DNA of 5,716 bases from an uncultured Ruminococcus sp. (GCA_902773455.1 CACYEW010000362.1:1-5716); one strand, 5' to 3'; counted from the stretch's first letter, positions 1 to 5,177 are shown. Notes: generated by a model from the sequence alone, not told the origin. Numbers and translations: made by a program.

Positions 1-266
1 GTATGGAAAACGACCGCCGTTTTTTTGGTATTCCGTATCCTTCCCATAACGAGAACGGAAAATATCTGAAACAGAAAAGAAAGCGAGATAAATGACGAAA
101 CGACGCCGCAGAGTGCGTCGCTTGCGCCGAAATATTTCAAAAGTTTTGCTATGAACGCGTCCGCTACGAGCAGGGATATGAAATACTCGAACATACACTC
201 GAGCGTGTATGCGCGCCGTGAAACGGCGTATTCCCTGCTTAGCGTGATATCGGCATCTTTAGTCAT
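1..266 (-). CDS. MFS-type transporter, N-terminal part (cut by window edge)
   Basis: Only the first 88 codons are in the window; the frame is still open at base 1. The start codon is the ATG at 266-264, 15 nt after the stop of the GGDEF gene, so the two are probably co-transcribed. The ribosome site is weak (a GAAGA-like stretch just before the ATG). Residues about 1-22 are polar and cytoplasmic in character (T-L-S-R-E-Y near residues 9-13). Two hydrophobic segments follow at about 25-44 and 51-75, then a short basic stretch (G-R-I-R-N-T-K-K) at 75-82. That layout, with a basic loop after TM2, fits the start of a major facilitator superfamily permease, and the wording resembles Firmicute MFS proteins I know. 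The substrate cannot be told. Family assignment from such a short piece is moderate; that it is a membrane protein gene is more secure. Confidence 0.7.
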   Translation of the reverse strand, partial: MTKDADITLSREYAVSRRAYTLECMFEYFISLLVADAFIAKLLKYFGASDALCGVVSSFISLSFLFQIFSVLVMGRIRNTKKTAVVFH

Positions 267-281
267 GATCTTCAATCCGGG

Positions 282-1355
282 TCAATCGTTATTTTTCTTT
301 TCGCGGTAGTATTCCGCTTTGGCGGCGTACATACATTCGTCGGAGATTTTCACGAGATCGTCGAATATCTCGCCGTGCTCTCTTACGCAAAATCCCACGG
401 AGCAGGAATACTCCGTATCCGCCACGTTGGCGCGTATGCGTTCGACGAGCTTTTCCGCTTTCGCCTTATCCGTTTTCATACAGAGTATCATAAACTCGTC
501 TCCGCCCACTCGGTAGACTCTCTGTCCCGCTCTGACCGCTTGGAGAAAGCAGTTCGCAAGGCTTACGAGCGCCTTGTCGCCCGCGTCGTGGCCTTCGGTA
601 TCGTTTTTTTCCTTGAGCCCGTTCATATCGAGCGATACGACGGCGGTTATCTCGTCCTTGTATCTTTCGGAGTCGGAATAGTAGGACTGACGGTTTAAAA
701 GTCCCGTAAGCGCGTCCTTTTTCGTAAGCTGCTGCATCAGAAATACGTAATATACGAAAACGTCTATTATTATCGTCGTGCAGAACCACGCTTCATATCC
801 GAAGCCCCATATTAACGGCAGAAACACGCTCAGAAGCGACGATATCAGCAAAAATACGAGAGGAGCGATATCTTCGGGATACTTCGTACTCGATTTGAAA
901 TGATGCCATCCGGTAGCAAAGATATAAAGCAGGATGATTATAAACGGCAGATAACCTAACGGACCTCTTTCGAAATGGTTGTCCGGCTTGATCCTGAACA
1001 CCCATCCCGTACCGATCGATATAAGGCACAGTACGGCGTTGAGCGCCGCGGGTATGAACTGTACCCATTTCGTTTCGTTCAGAATGATGCACATGATCAC
1101 GGCGAGTATGAACGGCGGTATGATGTATTTCAGCCCCGACAGCACCGTTCGCCATATACTGTACGTTTCGCGGTTGCCGAGAGCGACCTCGATGAATTCG
1201 ATGACCGTCAGCAGCGCGACGAGAAGTATGACGACAAGCAGCAGAACCTTTACCTTTCTGCTCAGATGCACCGTTACCTGTATCATTATCATAAGCGCCG
1301 CCGCAAGCAGCAGGAGCGCCCAGTTTGTTTCAAAAAAAGAACTCAGTAAATCCAT
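282..1355 (-). CDS. Multi-pass membrane GGDEF protein, putative diguanylate cyclase
   Basis: This 357-aa protein should make the second messenger cyclic di-GMP from two GTP at the inner face of the membrane. Residues 12-208 hold about seven hydrophobic segments (about 12-30, 35-57, 77-93, 98-117, 134-149, 164-183, 190-208), an undefined sensory part. A GGDEF domain fills about 210-352. It opens with D-A-L-T-G-L-L-N-R, has the metal-binding Asp in S-L-D-M-N-G-L-K (Asp243) with the following K-N-D, and an exact G-G-D-E-F signature at 284-288, so the active site looks intact. The inhibitory I-site, normally RxxD five residues before the signature, reads R-A-G-Q, so product inhibition may be lost. 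I chose the ATG at 1355 because AAGGAG sits 5 nt upstream; the in-frame ATG at 1409 falls at the predicted transcription start. No EAL or HD-GYP domain is present. The gene leads a unit with the MFS gene downstream. Confidence 0.9.
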   Translation of the reverse strand: MDLLSSFFETNWALLLLAAALMIMIQVTVHLSRKVKVLLLVVILLVALLTVIEFIEVALGNRETYSIWRTVLSGLKYIIPPFILAVIMCIILNETKWVQFIPAALNAVLCLISIGTGWVFRIKPDNHFERGPLGYLPFIIILLYIFATGWHHFKSSTKYPEDIAPLVFLLISSLLSVFLPLIWGFGYEAWFCTTIIIDVFVYYVFLMQQLTKKDALTGLLNRQSYYSDSERYKDEITAVVSLDMNGLKEKNDTEGHDAGDKALVSLANCFLQAVRAGQRVYRVGGDEFMILCMKTDKAKAEKLVERIRANVADTEYSCSVGFCVREHGEIFDDLVKISDECMYAAKAEYYREKKNND

Positions 1356-1360
1356 CCCGT

Positions 1361-1368
1361 CTCCTTTT
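1361..1368 (-). promoter_or_regulatory. Ribosome binding site fixing the GGDEF gene start
   Basis: The minus strand reads AAAAGGAG five nucleotides before the ATG at 1355. This strong Shine-Dalgarno sequence selects the internal ATG over the in-frame ATG at 1409, shortening the protein from 375 to 357 residues. Confidence 0.85.
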
Positions 1369-1418
1369 GACGAAAACACGTCAGTAGACAAAACGTGTGT
1401 AAATAACAATGCATTGTA

Positions 1419-1447
1419 ATTATATCACATAAAACAGTAAAAATCAA
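1419..1447 (-). promoter_or_regulatory. Sigma-A promoter of the GGDEF-MFS unit
   Basis: On the minus strand a -35 box TTGATT (1442-1447; 4 of 6 consensus) is followed by a 17-bp spacer and a perfect -10 box TATAAT (1419-1424). A TG dinucleotide one base before the -10 makes it an extended -10 promoter. Transcription should start near 1412, giving a leader of about 55 nt before the ATG at 1355. The leader is too short for a known c-di-GMP riboswitch. Confidence 0.8.
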
Positions 1448-1448
1448 T

Positions 1449-1484
1449 GATTTTCAAAACATTTAATATAAAGATTTTCAAAAC
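1449..1484. repeat. 12-bp direct repeat upstream of the GGDEF promoter
   Basis: GATTTTCAAAAC occurs at 1449-1460 and again, identical, at 1473-1484, a period of 24 bp. The first copy lies 1 bp upstream of the -35 box of the GGDEF promoter. The second overlaps the edge of the hairpin at 1482-1512. A paired operator or an UP-element-like AT-rich site is possible; no binding protein can be named. Confidence 0.6.
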
Positions 1485-1512
1485 GCCGGCAAAAGATCCC
1501 TTTTCCGGCGTT
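1478..1512 (-). terminator. Terminator-like hairpin between the two transcription units
   Basis: AACGCCGG (1482-1489) pairs perfectly with CCGGCGTT (1505-1512). Inside, AAAAG and CTTTT add five more pairs past a one-base bulge, closing on a 4-nt loop. Read on the minus strand the GC stem ends in GTTTT and then GAAAATC, so the U tract is short. It lies after the main terminator of the seven-gene block and just before the GGDEF promoter, and would act as a back-up terminator. Efficiency is uncertain. Confidence 0.55.
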
Positions 1513-1529
1513 CGGTGCGCAAACTTCGC

Positions 1530-1604
1530 AAACGGTCAGATACGGAAAAACCGGCTGAAATAAGGATCTTTTCCCGTATCTCAGCCGGTTCCGGTTTACC
1601 GTTT
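1530..1604 (-). other. Nested and interleaved stems around the terminator (possible pseudoknot)
   Basis: Three perfect complementary pairs lie in 75 nt. An outer pair is AAACGGT (1530-1536) with ACCGTTT (1598-1604). Inside it are AGATACGG (1538-1545) with CCGTATCT (1574-1581), and AACCGGCTGA (1549-1558) with TCAGCCGGTT (1581-1590). The two inner pairs are interleaved, the order of an H-type pseudoknot or of two mutually exclusive hairpins, and share base 1581. On the minus strand the terminator forms first; its loop then can pair with RNA beyond the T tract, so the second stem exists only in read-through transcripts. I do not recognise a named RNA family. Confidence 0.5.
1546..1590 (-). terminator. 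Intrinsic terminator of the seven-gene block
   Basis: On the minus strand, 46 nt after the stop of the last gene, AACCGGCTGA (1581-1590) pairs perfectly with TCAGCCGGTT (1549-1558) around a 22-nt loop. The stem runs into five T residues (GGTTTTTCC). The long loop is unusual for an intrinsic terminator, and part of it pairs with sequence past the T tract (see the structure at 1530-1604). Confidence 0.75.
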
Positions 1605-1636
1605 TTGAAAGCGCGTTACCGTCCGTTTTTATTCTT

Positions 1637-2032
1637 TCAGTTCTTTTTATTGCGCTGTTCGCGCTTTTTTCTTCTCTTTTCGCGGTTTTTCTCTTCCGAT
1701 GCAAAGACCTCGACCGCCGCGTCGGTCAGCTCCGCGCTCCACGTCTTTCCGACGGGATTTTTCGCCGTCCACGGGCAGTATATCTCGTAATCGTCGTCAA
1801 GGACGATGTTGTACGGCGGATTGAATTCGTCGTTGCAGTGCGCGTAAACCCTTCTGCCGGTCCTTATGAGCTCCTCGGCGGCGCCGCCGTCCATATTATC
1901 GTAAAGCTGCGAGAAAACCTCCGCGGAGATCTCGTACAGATCCCACGATCCTCTGAATACGGTCTCGGCTCCGTAAACGTTTTTTTCTTCGTTGTATCCG
2001 GCTTTCCAGCCCGTGCCTTCTTTGATCTTCAT
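1637..2032 (-). CDS. Uncharacterised 131-aa protein with very basic C-terminal tail
   Basis: I do not recognise a named family. The protein is soluble in character, with no signal peptide or membrane segment. Residues 1-110 look like one small mixed alpha/beta domain. It contains G-W-K-A-G-Y at 8-13, a central H-C-N-D-E-F-N-P-P-Y stretch (His65, Cys66, P72-P73) and D-D-D-Y-E-I-Y-C-P-W (Cys86) at 79-88. The last 18 residues are almost wholly Lys, Arg, Glu, Asn and Gln, a charged helix that could bind nucleic acid or simply be low-complexity drift. The ATG overlaps the stop of the kinase gene by 4 nt (ATGA), so translation is probably coupled; a GAGAGGG stretch about 9 nt upstream can serve as ribosome site. 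It is the last gene of the block, 46 nt before the terminator. Coding status is secure from frame, overlap and terminator; function is unknown. Confidence 0.85.
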   Translation of the reverse strand: MKIKEGTGWKAGYNEEKNVYGAETVFRGSWDLYEISAEVFSQLYDNMDGGAAEELIRTGRRVYAHCNDEFNPPYNIVLDDDYEIYCPWTAKNPVGKTWSAELTDAAVEVFASEEKNREKRRKKREQRNKKN

Positions 2033-2547
2033 AACGGCAATCCCTCTCTTTTTTCGAATTCAACGAGCTGTTTCTGATTTTTTATTACGACAGCTTTTTC
2101 TTTATACCTTTTTTGCAGATCTTTATATCTCTGCCTCGCCTTCTTTTTTCTTCCGCGCCATAACACCCACGTTATGAATTCGGGATCGAGCTTTTCGTTA
2201 CACCCTTCGGCAGCGTCGGGACGGGTGCTGTTTTTGTACTTTTTGTACCGTTTCACAACTCTGTGCAGACAGCTGAAGCGGTTGAAAAGCATCATGACGA
2301 TCATATCCGCCTCCTCCATACGCCGTTCGTACGAGAGCTTCGTGTAATTTCCGTCGGTCACCCAGCTTTCGCGGCTGTCGAGAAACCCGGATACGATCTT
2401 TTGCTCGTCTTCTTTTTCACGCTCGACCCATCCCGGCAGAAAATGCACCGAGTCGATATGCAGCACGTCGCAGCCGTATTTTTCACCGAGCTTTTTTGCA
2501 AGCGTGGATTTGCCGCTGCCGCTGTAACCGATCACCGCGATCTTCAT
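2029..2547 (-). CDS. FlaR/adenylate-kinase-like P-loop protein
   Basis: This 172-aa protein has the fold of small nucleoside or nucleotide kinases, and homologues are often labelled 'DNA topology modulation protein FlaR' or 'adenylate kinase'. A Walker A motif G-Y-S-G-S-G-K-S lies at residues 7-14. It is followed by an Asp in L-H-I-D (32) and P-G-W (38-40), W-V-T-D-G-N-Y (62-68) and a hydrophobic Walker-B-like strand, A-D-M-I-V-M-M-L, at 80-87. The family's R-P-D-A-A-E-G-C stretch is at 109-116, with D-P-E-F at 121-124. Length is normal for the group. The real substrate of this family is not settled, and the FlaR name comes from an old phenotype, so I leave the symbol blank. The start ATG overlaps the stop of the YunG-like gene by 4 nt, and its own stop overlaps the next start in the same way: a translationally coupled chain. 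Confidence 0.88.
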   Translation of the reverse strand: MKIAVIGYSGSGKSTLAKKLGEKYGCDVLHIDSVHFLPGWVEREKEDEQKIVSGFLDSRESWVTDGNYTKLSYERRMEEADMIVMMLFNRFSCLHRVVKRYKKYKNSTRPDAAEGCNEKLDPEFITWVLWRGRKKKARQRYKDLQKRYKEKAVVIKNQKQLVEFEKREGLPL

Positions 2548-2984
2548 TTGTCTTCAAGCGCTTTCATAAGCTCCGCCCTGAGATGCTCGTAGCGCAAACG
2601 TTTTTCTTCTTTTTGAAAGTGGATTTCGCGAAACTGCTCGTTTTCGTTATCGTATTTGAGCTTTACGCCGCCGAACTGCTCGCTCGTAAGGTCGAAAACG
2701 CAGCCGTTCACGTTATTATACAAATGATATCCGCCGTCGTGAAGCGGTATTCCGTAGACTTTGCCGCCGTAGATATCCTGCATAAGAAACGCCGTGATCG
2801 AGCATTGACCGAGCGTTTTGTTCTCTTTGCTCCAGTCGGCGCGCATTCTCGGAGCGCACGTTTCCGCGCACCAGACGTCCGATAAGATATCGTAGTAATC
2901 ACGCGGAGTAAGTCCGCGTTCGTCTTTGATGCAGGCGTTTTGCCAACCGTAAAAACCGTATTTGTCTGCCGTTTTATTTTCCAT
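2544..2984 (-). CDS. YunG-like small protein
   Basis: This 146-aa protein resembles the Bacillus YunG family of uncharacterised small proteins. The recognisable core runs from about residue 30 to 105: Y-D-I-L-S-D-V-W-C-A-E-T-C, then W-S-K-E-N (51-55), G-Q-C-S-I-T-A-F-L (59-67), Q-D-I-Y-G-G (69-74), G-Y-H-L-Y-N (85-90) and V-F-D-L-T-S-E-Q-F (96-104). Cys61, His87 and Asp98 appear in the order and contexts of a transglutaminase- or papain-type Cys-His-Asp triad; that is my inference from the pattern, not established for the family. The C-terminal 35 residues are a charged helix. No signal peptide is seen, so it is probably cytoplasmic. The ATG lies 6 nt after the preceding stop with only a weak, distant ribosome site (GGAG overlapping the end of that gene), suggesting re-initiation. 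Its stop overlaps the kinase start (ATGA). Confidence 0.82.
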   Translation of the reverse strand: MENKTADKYGFYGWQNACIKDERGLTPRDYYDILSDVWCAETCAPRMRADWSKENKTLGQCSITAFLMQDIYGGKVYGIPLHDGGYHLYNNVNGCVFDLTSEQFGGVKLKYDNENEQFREIHFQKEEKRLRYEHLRAELMKALEDK

Positions 2985-2990
2985 ATCCCG

Positions 2991-3365
2991 TTATTCGCTC
3001 CATTCAAGAGACATCTCGAGCAGAGGATCGCGCTTCACCGCTTCGTAAAACTCCTTCGCTCTGCCCTCGTAAAAGTGAGCGATCTTCGTACCGCAAAGCT
3101 TTGTATTTTCAAACAGAAACAGTATATTTCCGCCGCGGTACACGATATCGCCCGCGATAAATTCCTTTGTTGTGCAGGTCCCCGGCAACTCAAACGGAAA
3201 AGATCCTGATATGACCGCGCCGCCGTCAACGGCAACGGTGACCGTCAGCGGATTCAGCAGTTTCACGAATTCGTCGGCGGTCTTATTACGCTCGGGGCTT
3301 GCATAGCAGGTATATTCGCCGGTCTTTATCACAAGTTCGGCTCTCGGTTCTTCAAACCCTCTCAT
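2991..3365 (-). CDS. Cyclophilin-like-fold small protein
   Basis: This 124-aa protein looks like the small bacterial cyclophilin-like beta-barrel domain family, which shares the cyclophilin fold but is not known to isomerise prolines. The pattern seen is a short N-terminal strand (L-V-I-K-T-G), a helix with L-L-N-P-L-T-V-T-V (36-44), a strand S-G-S-F-P-F-E-L-P at 53-61, then G-D-I-V-Y-R-G-G-N-I-L-F-L-F-E at 72-86, the most typical piece, and a closing A-H-F-Y-E-G (96-101). The remaining 23 residues form a helix beyond the usual domain. No catalytic residues can be assigned. The ATG lies 4 nt after the preceding stop, and the 6-nt gap to the YunG-like gene is equally tight, so it belongs to the same transcript; the ribosome site is poor (GACGA-like). 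Family assignment is by pattern only and moderate; coding status is secure. Confidence 0.75.
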   Translation of the reverse strand: MRGFEEPRAELVIKTGEYTCYASPERNKTADEFVKLLNPLTVTVAVDGGAVISGSFPFELPGTCTTKEFIAGDIVYRGGNILFLFENTKLCGTKIAHFYEGRAKEFYEAVKRDPLLEMSLEWSE

Positions 3366-3369
3366 GATT

Positions 3370-4311
3370 TCAATGCTTCGTCGTCATTTCAAGCTCGACG
3401 TTGAAAAATCCGTCGCGGAGCTCGTAAGGCACCTGCTTTCCTCCGGATACGGCGATCTCTTCACCGCCGCGGAAGACGAACGTCATTTTTTTGTCCGATC
3501 CGTATTTGTATTTCGAACAGGGCAGTTTTTCCCATGCGAAAACGCCGTTTTCCGTAACGTTCTTTTTGATCTGTCCGACCGTTTCGGCGTCGACCGGCTT
3601 TTCGCTCTCGTACACGGCCGGACCGTCGTAACGCGATTCTTTTCTGTTTACCGCTGTTCCGTCTTCGCAAAACGTCAGCTCCGCTCTCGTATAACCGCCG
3701 TTTTCGCGATTTTCTTCAAATCTTATCACGGTCAGATCATCGATATCCGGCAGCTTTACCTTTTCTTTTTTCATCGCCGCTTCGAAAAACGCGGCGATCT
3801 TTTTTCCCGCTTCATACGGGACCATAACGCTCTGATTGTTTGAAAAGCTTATCTTTTCTCCGCTTCCGTATTCGATATTTACGCTTCCGCCGAAGTTTTC
3901 GGGCAGGCCGTGAGTCGTCGAATGAAAGCCGTTGTTTTTCGCCAGATCGCATTCGGCGACGAGGTCGGCGAGCGCCGGCAGAACGTTTTCTTTGATCAGC
4001 GCCCACGATGAAACGGCCGTGCCCCTGCGTAAGCCCTCCTGCTTTGCGAGATATAAAAACGTACCGTCTCCCGCGGGCGACGCAAAAGCGGAAATAAAAC
4101 CGAGCGTTTCTTTCTCTCCTTCTCTTTGTCTCGAATATCCGTTGAGCCTCGTCGATACCTCGAAAAGCTTGATATCCTTCGACTCTACCGTCTTCGGCGC
4201 TCTCGTGTCCTGCGTGGCGTCGGTGCCGCCGCACATCCCGGGCTCGGTCTTCCGAAGCACTATCACCCCGTCGTCTTTCTTTTTATCTTTCTTTTTGAAA
4301 ATATCCAACAT
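3370..4311 (-). CDS. Uncharacterised 313-aa protein with probable internal repeat
   Basis: I do not recognise a characterised family. From the ATG at 4311 the protein begins M-L-D-I-F and a Lys/Asp-rich stretch (to about residue 14), then a disordered-looking segment to about 45. Two similar units follow. The first ends in S-V-N-I-E-Y-G-S-G-E-K-I-S-F-S at 143-157 with M-V-P-Y-E at 163-167 and F-F-E-A near 175. The second ends in M-T-F-V-F-R-G-G-E-E-I-A-V-S at 276-289 with Q-V-P-Y-E at 293-297 and F-F-N-V at 302. No signal peptide or membrane segment is present. I chose 4311 because GGAGG lies 8 nt upstream; in-frame ATGs at 4317 and 4341 are too close to, or upstream of, that site. The gene begins 16 nt after the hepT stop and ends 4 nt before the next start, so it is the first cargo gene behind the toxin-antitoxin pair. 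Confidence 0.85.
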   Translation of the reverse strand: MLDIFKKKDKKKDDGVIVLRKTEPGMCGGTDATQDTRAPKTVESKDIKLFEVSTRLNGYSRQREGEKETLGFISAFASPAGDGTFLYLAKQEGLRRGTAVSSWALIKENVLPALADLVAECDLAKNNGFHSTTHGLPENFGGSVNIEYGSGEKISFSNNQSVMVPYEAGKKIAAFFEAAMKKEKVKLPDIDDLTVIRFEENRENGGYTRAELTFCEDGTAVNRKESRYDGPAVYESEKPVDAETVGQIKKNVTENGVFAWEKLPCSKYKYGSDKKMTFVFRGGEEIAVSGGKQVPYELRDGFFNVELEMTTKH

Positions 4312-4319
4312 GGTCATGA

Positions 4320-4324
4320 CCTCC
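4320..4324 (-). promoter_or_regulatory. Ribosome binding site fixing the start of the 313-aa gene
   Basis: The minus strand reads GGAGG here, followed by TCATGACC and the ATG at 4311, a spacing of 8 nt. The ATG at 4317 would have only 2 nt of spacing, and the ATG at 4341 lies upstream of the site, inside hepT. Confidence 0.8.
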
Positions 4325-4327
4325 GTC

Positions 4328-4663
4328 TCAGCACAATTCAAGTATCATTTTATACATATCCGGTATCCCGTTGATAACCGTATCGTATACTATCGTCAAA
4401 TCAACGTTACCGTAACCGTGTACTATCCTGTTACGCATACCTTTTACAGCCGTCCACGGCACTTTTTTATTCTCGGTTTGAAAAGCTTCCGACAGTTTAT
4501 TGCAATTTTCAGCTATTTGTATTATGCGGAACATCACACAGTCTACAAGCACCTCGTCTTTTTCAAATTCCGCTTTCGTTTTTCCGGACGTATGATCTAT
4601 AACGAATTTCAGATCCGATTTGATCTTGTCAAGATAATACGCGTCGTTTTTCAGATTATCCAT
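4328..4663 (-). CDS. hepT: HepT-like ribonuclease toxin (HEPN, formerly DUF86)
   Basis: This 111-aa all-helical protein is the toxin of a type VII toxin-antitoxin pair. HepT toxins are HEPN-domain RNases that cut RNA and are silenced when the partner MntA attaches AMP residues to a tyrosine near the active site. The diagnostic RX4HXY motif is present as R-N-R-I-V-H-G-Y, residues 77-84 (Arg77, His82, Tyr84; Tyr84 would be the AMP acceptor). Upstream helices carry the usual D-Y/A-Y-Y-L-D-K-I (8-14) and R-I-I-Q-I-A-E (46-52) features. Length and all key residues are normal, so the toxin should be active. The start ATG lies inside the end of the antitoxin gene, an 8-nt overlap (4656-4663), which couples toxin to antitoxin translation. 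There is no separate ribosome site of note. Family assignment is strong. Confidence 0.93.
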   Translation of the reverse strand: MDNLKNDAYYLDKIKSDLKFVIDHTSGKTKAEFEKDEVLVDCVMFRIIQIAENCNKLSEAFQTENKKVPWTAVKGMRNRIVHGYGNVDLTIVYDTVINGIPDMYKMILELC

Positions 4664-5123
4664 AGATTTTTATTCCGTCCTTTAATATTTCATTTACGAG
4701 CTCCGGATTGTTGTTCAGCTGTGCCGTATCGAGCAGGTCGACTTTTTTCCCGAGTTTTTCGCGAAGCACTTCGATCAGTTCATAGTATTTCAAGCCGTTG
4801 ACCGGCAGTGAAACGAGCAGATCGACGTCGCTTTTCTCCGTCGCCGCGCCTTTTGCGTATGAGCCGAACAGATAACAGAATTCAACGCCGTAATCGGGCA
4901 TGACCGAACGGCATATATCTTCGATCTGTTTTACCGTCAACATACCGTGTTCTTCGTCGATATGACCGTATTCGTTCAGACGCTTCACGATATAATCATA
5001 TTTTACGGGATTTCCGCCGTCGTCGGATTCGTATCGCTTATACGTGCGTAACGGGATACCGAGATATTCCGCGCACTGCTTCTGCGTCAAGCCTTTATCT
5101 GCTCTCAACTCTTTGATGGACAT
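4656..5123 (-). CDS. mntA: MntA-like nucleotidyltransferase antitoxin fused to an XRE-type helix-turn-helix
   Basis: This 155-aa protein combines two domains. Residues about 2-50 form an XRE/Cro-type helix-turn-helix (I-K-E-L-R, then L-T-Q-K-Q-C-A-E-Y-L-G-I-P and T-Y-K-R-Y-E). Residues about 65-155 are a minimal nucleotidyltransferase with the G-S-X10-D-X-D motif (Gly87, Ser88, Asp99, Asp101) and a third Asp in K-K-V-D-L-L-D (Asp129), so catalysis looks intact. MntA-type antitoxins transfer AMP from ATP to HepT. The fused HTH suggests the antitoxin also binds DNA and regulates its own operon. Classical MntA consists of the transferase alone. I chose the ATG at 5123: GAGGTGAT lies just upstream with 8 nt from its AGG to the ATG. 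An ATG at 5129 abuts that site, and one at 5159 lies upstream of the -10 box. The gene heads the operon and overlaps hepT by 8 nt. Confidence 0.92.
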   Translation of the reverse strand: MSIKELRADKGLTQKQCAEYLGIPLRTYKRYESDDGGNPVKYDYIVKRLNEYGHIDEEHGMLTVKQIEDICRSVMPDYGVEFCYLFGSYAKGAATEKSDVDLLVSLPVNGLKYYELIEVLREKLGKKVDLLDTAQLNNNPELVNEILKDGIKIYG

Positions 5124-5129
5124 TTGCAT

Positions 5130-5137
5130 CACCTCAT
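5130..5137 (-). promoter_or_regulatory. Ribosome binding site of the antitoxin gene, almost at the RNA 5' end
   Basis: The minus strand carries GAGGTGAT (5135-5128), a long match to the 16S anti-Shine-Dalgarno complement. With the -10 box at 5142-5147, transcription should start near 5135, so the ribosome site would be the first bases of the transcript and the leader only about 11-12 nt. It selects the ATG at 5123. Confidence 0.75.
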
Positions 5138-5141
5138 TTGC

Positions 5142-5170
5142 ATTATAACACATTGACACCGTAATGTCAA
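5142..5170 (-). promoter_or_regulatory. Consensus sigma-A promoter of the toxin-antitoxin/cargo operon
   Basis: On the minus strand TTGACA (5165-5170) is followed by exactly 17 bp and TATAAT (5142-5147), both boxes perfect, and TG one base before the -10 makes it extended as well. So strong a promoter is expected to be held back by a repressor; the HTH of the first gene's product is the obvious candidate. No other clear promoter is seen among the seven genes. Confidence 0.92.
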
Positions 5171-5171
5171 T
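5152..5171. promoter_or_regulatory. Palindrome overlapping the -35 box
   Basis: ATTGACA (5152-5158) and TGTCAAT (5165-5171) form a perfect 7-bp inverted repeat with a 6-bp spacer. The right arm contains the -35 box and the left arm lies in the promoter spacer, so a protein bound here would block RNA polymerase. Part of the symmetry may be chance, as TTGACA itself is fixed by promoter function. Confidence 0.5.
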
Positions 5172-5177
5172 AGAAAA

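Noticed and set aside
1356..1409. Longer start (375 aa) for the GGDEF protein
   Set aside because: The ATG at 1409 lies at the predicted transcription start, while the ATG at 1355 has AAGGAG at 5 nt.
1356..1412. c-di-GMP riboswitch in the GGDEF leader
   Set aside because: The leader is only about 55 nt and shows no suitable stems.
975..1419. Two plus-strand open frames opposite the GGDEF gene
   Set aside because: They are mirror frames of the clear membrane GGDEF protein, without ribosome sites or domains.
1444..1704. 86-codon minus-strand open frame
   Set aside because: It spans both terminator-like hairpins and the GGDEF -35 region, and overlaps the end of the 131-aa gene in another frame.
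3932..4801. 289-codon plus-strand open frame
   Set aside because: It lies opposite the antitoxin, hepT and 313-aa genes, which have motifs, ribosome sites and operon packing; the plus-strand protein has none of these.
5124..5159. Longer start (167 aa) for the antitoxin
   Set aside because: The ATG at 5159 lies upstream of the -10 box of the consensus promoter and could not be in the transcript.
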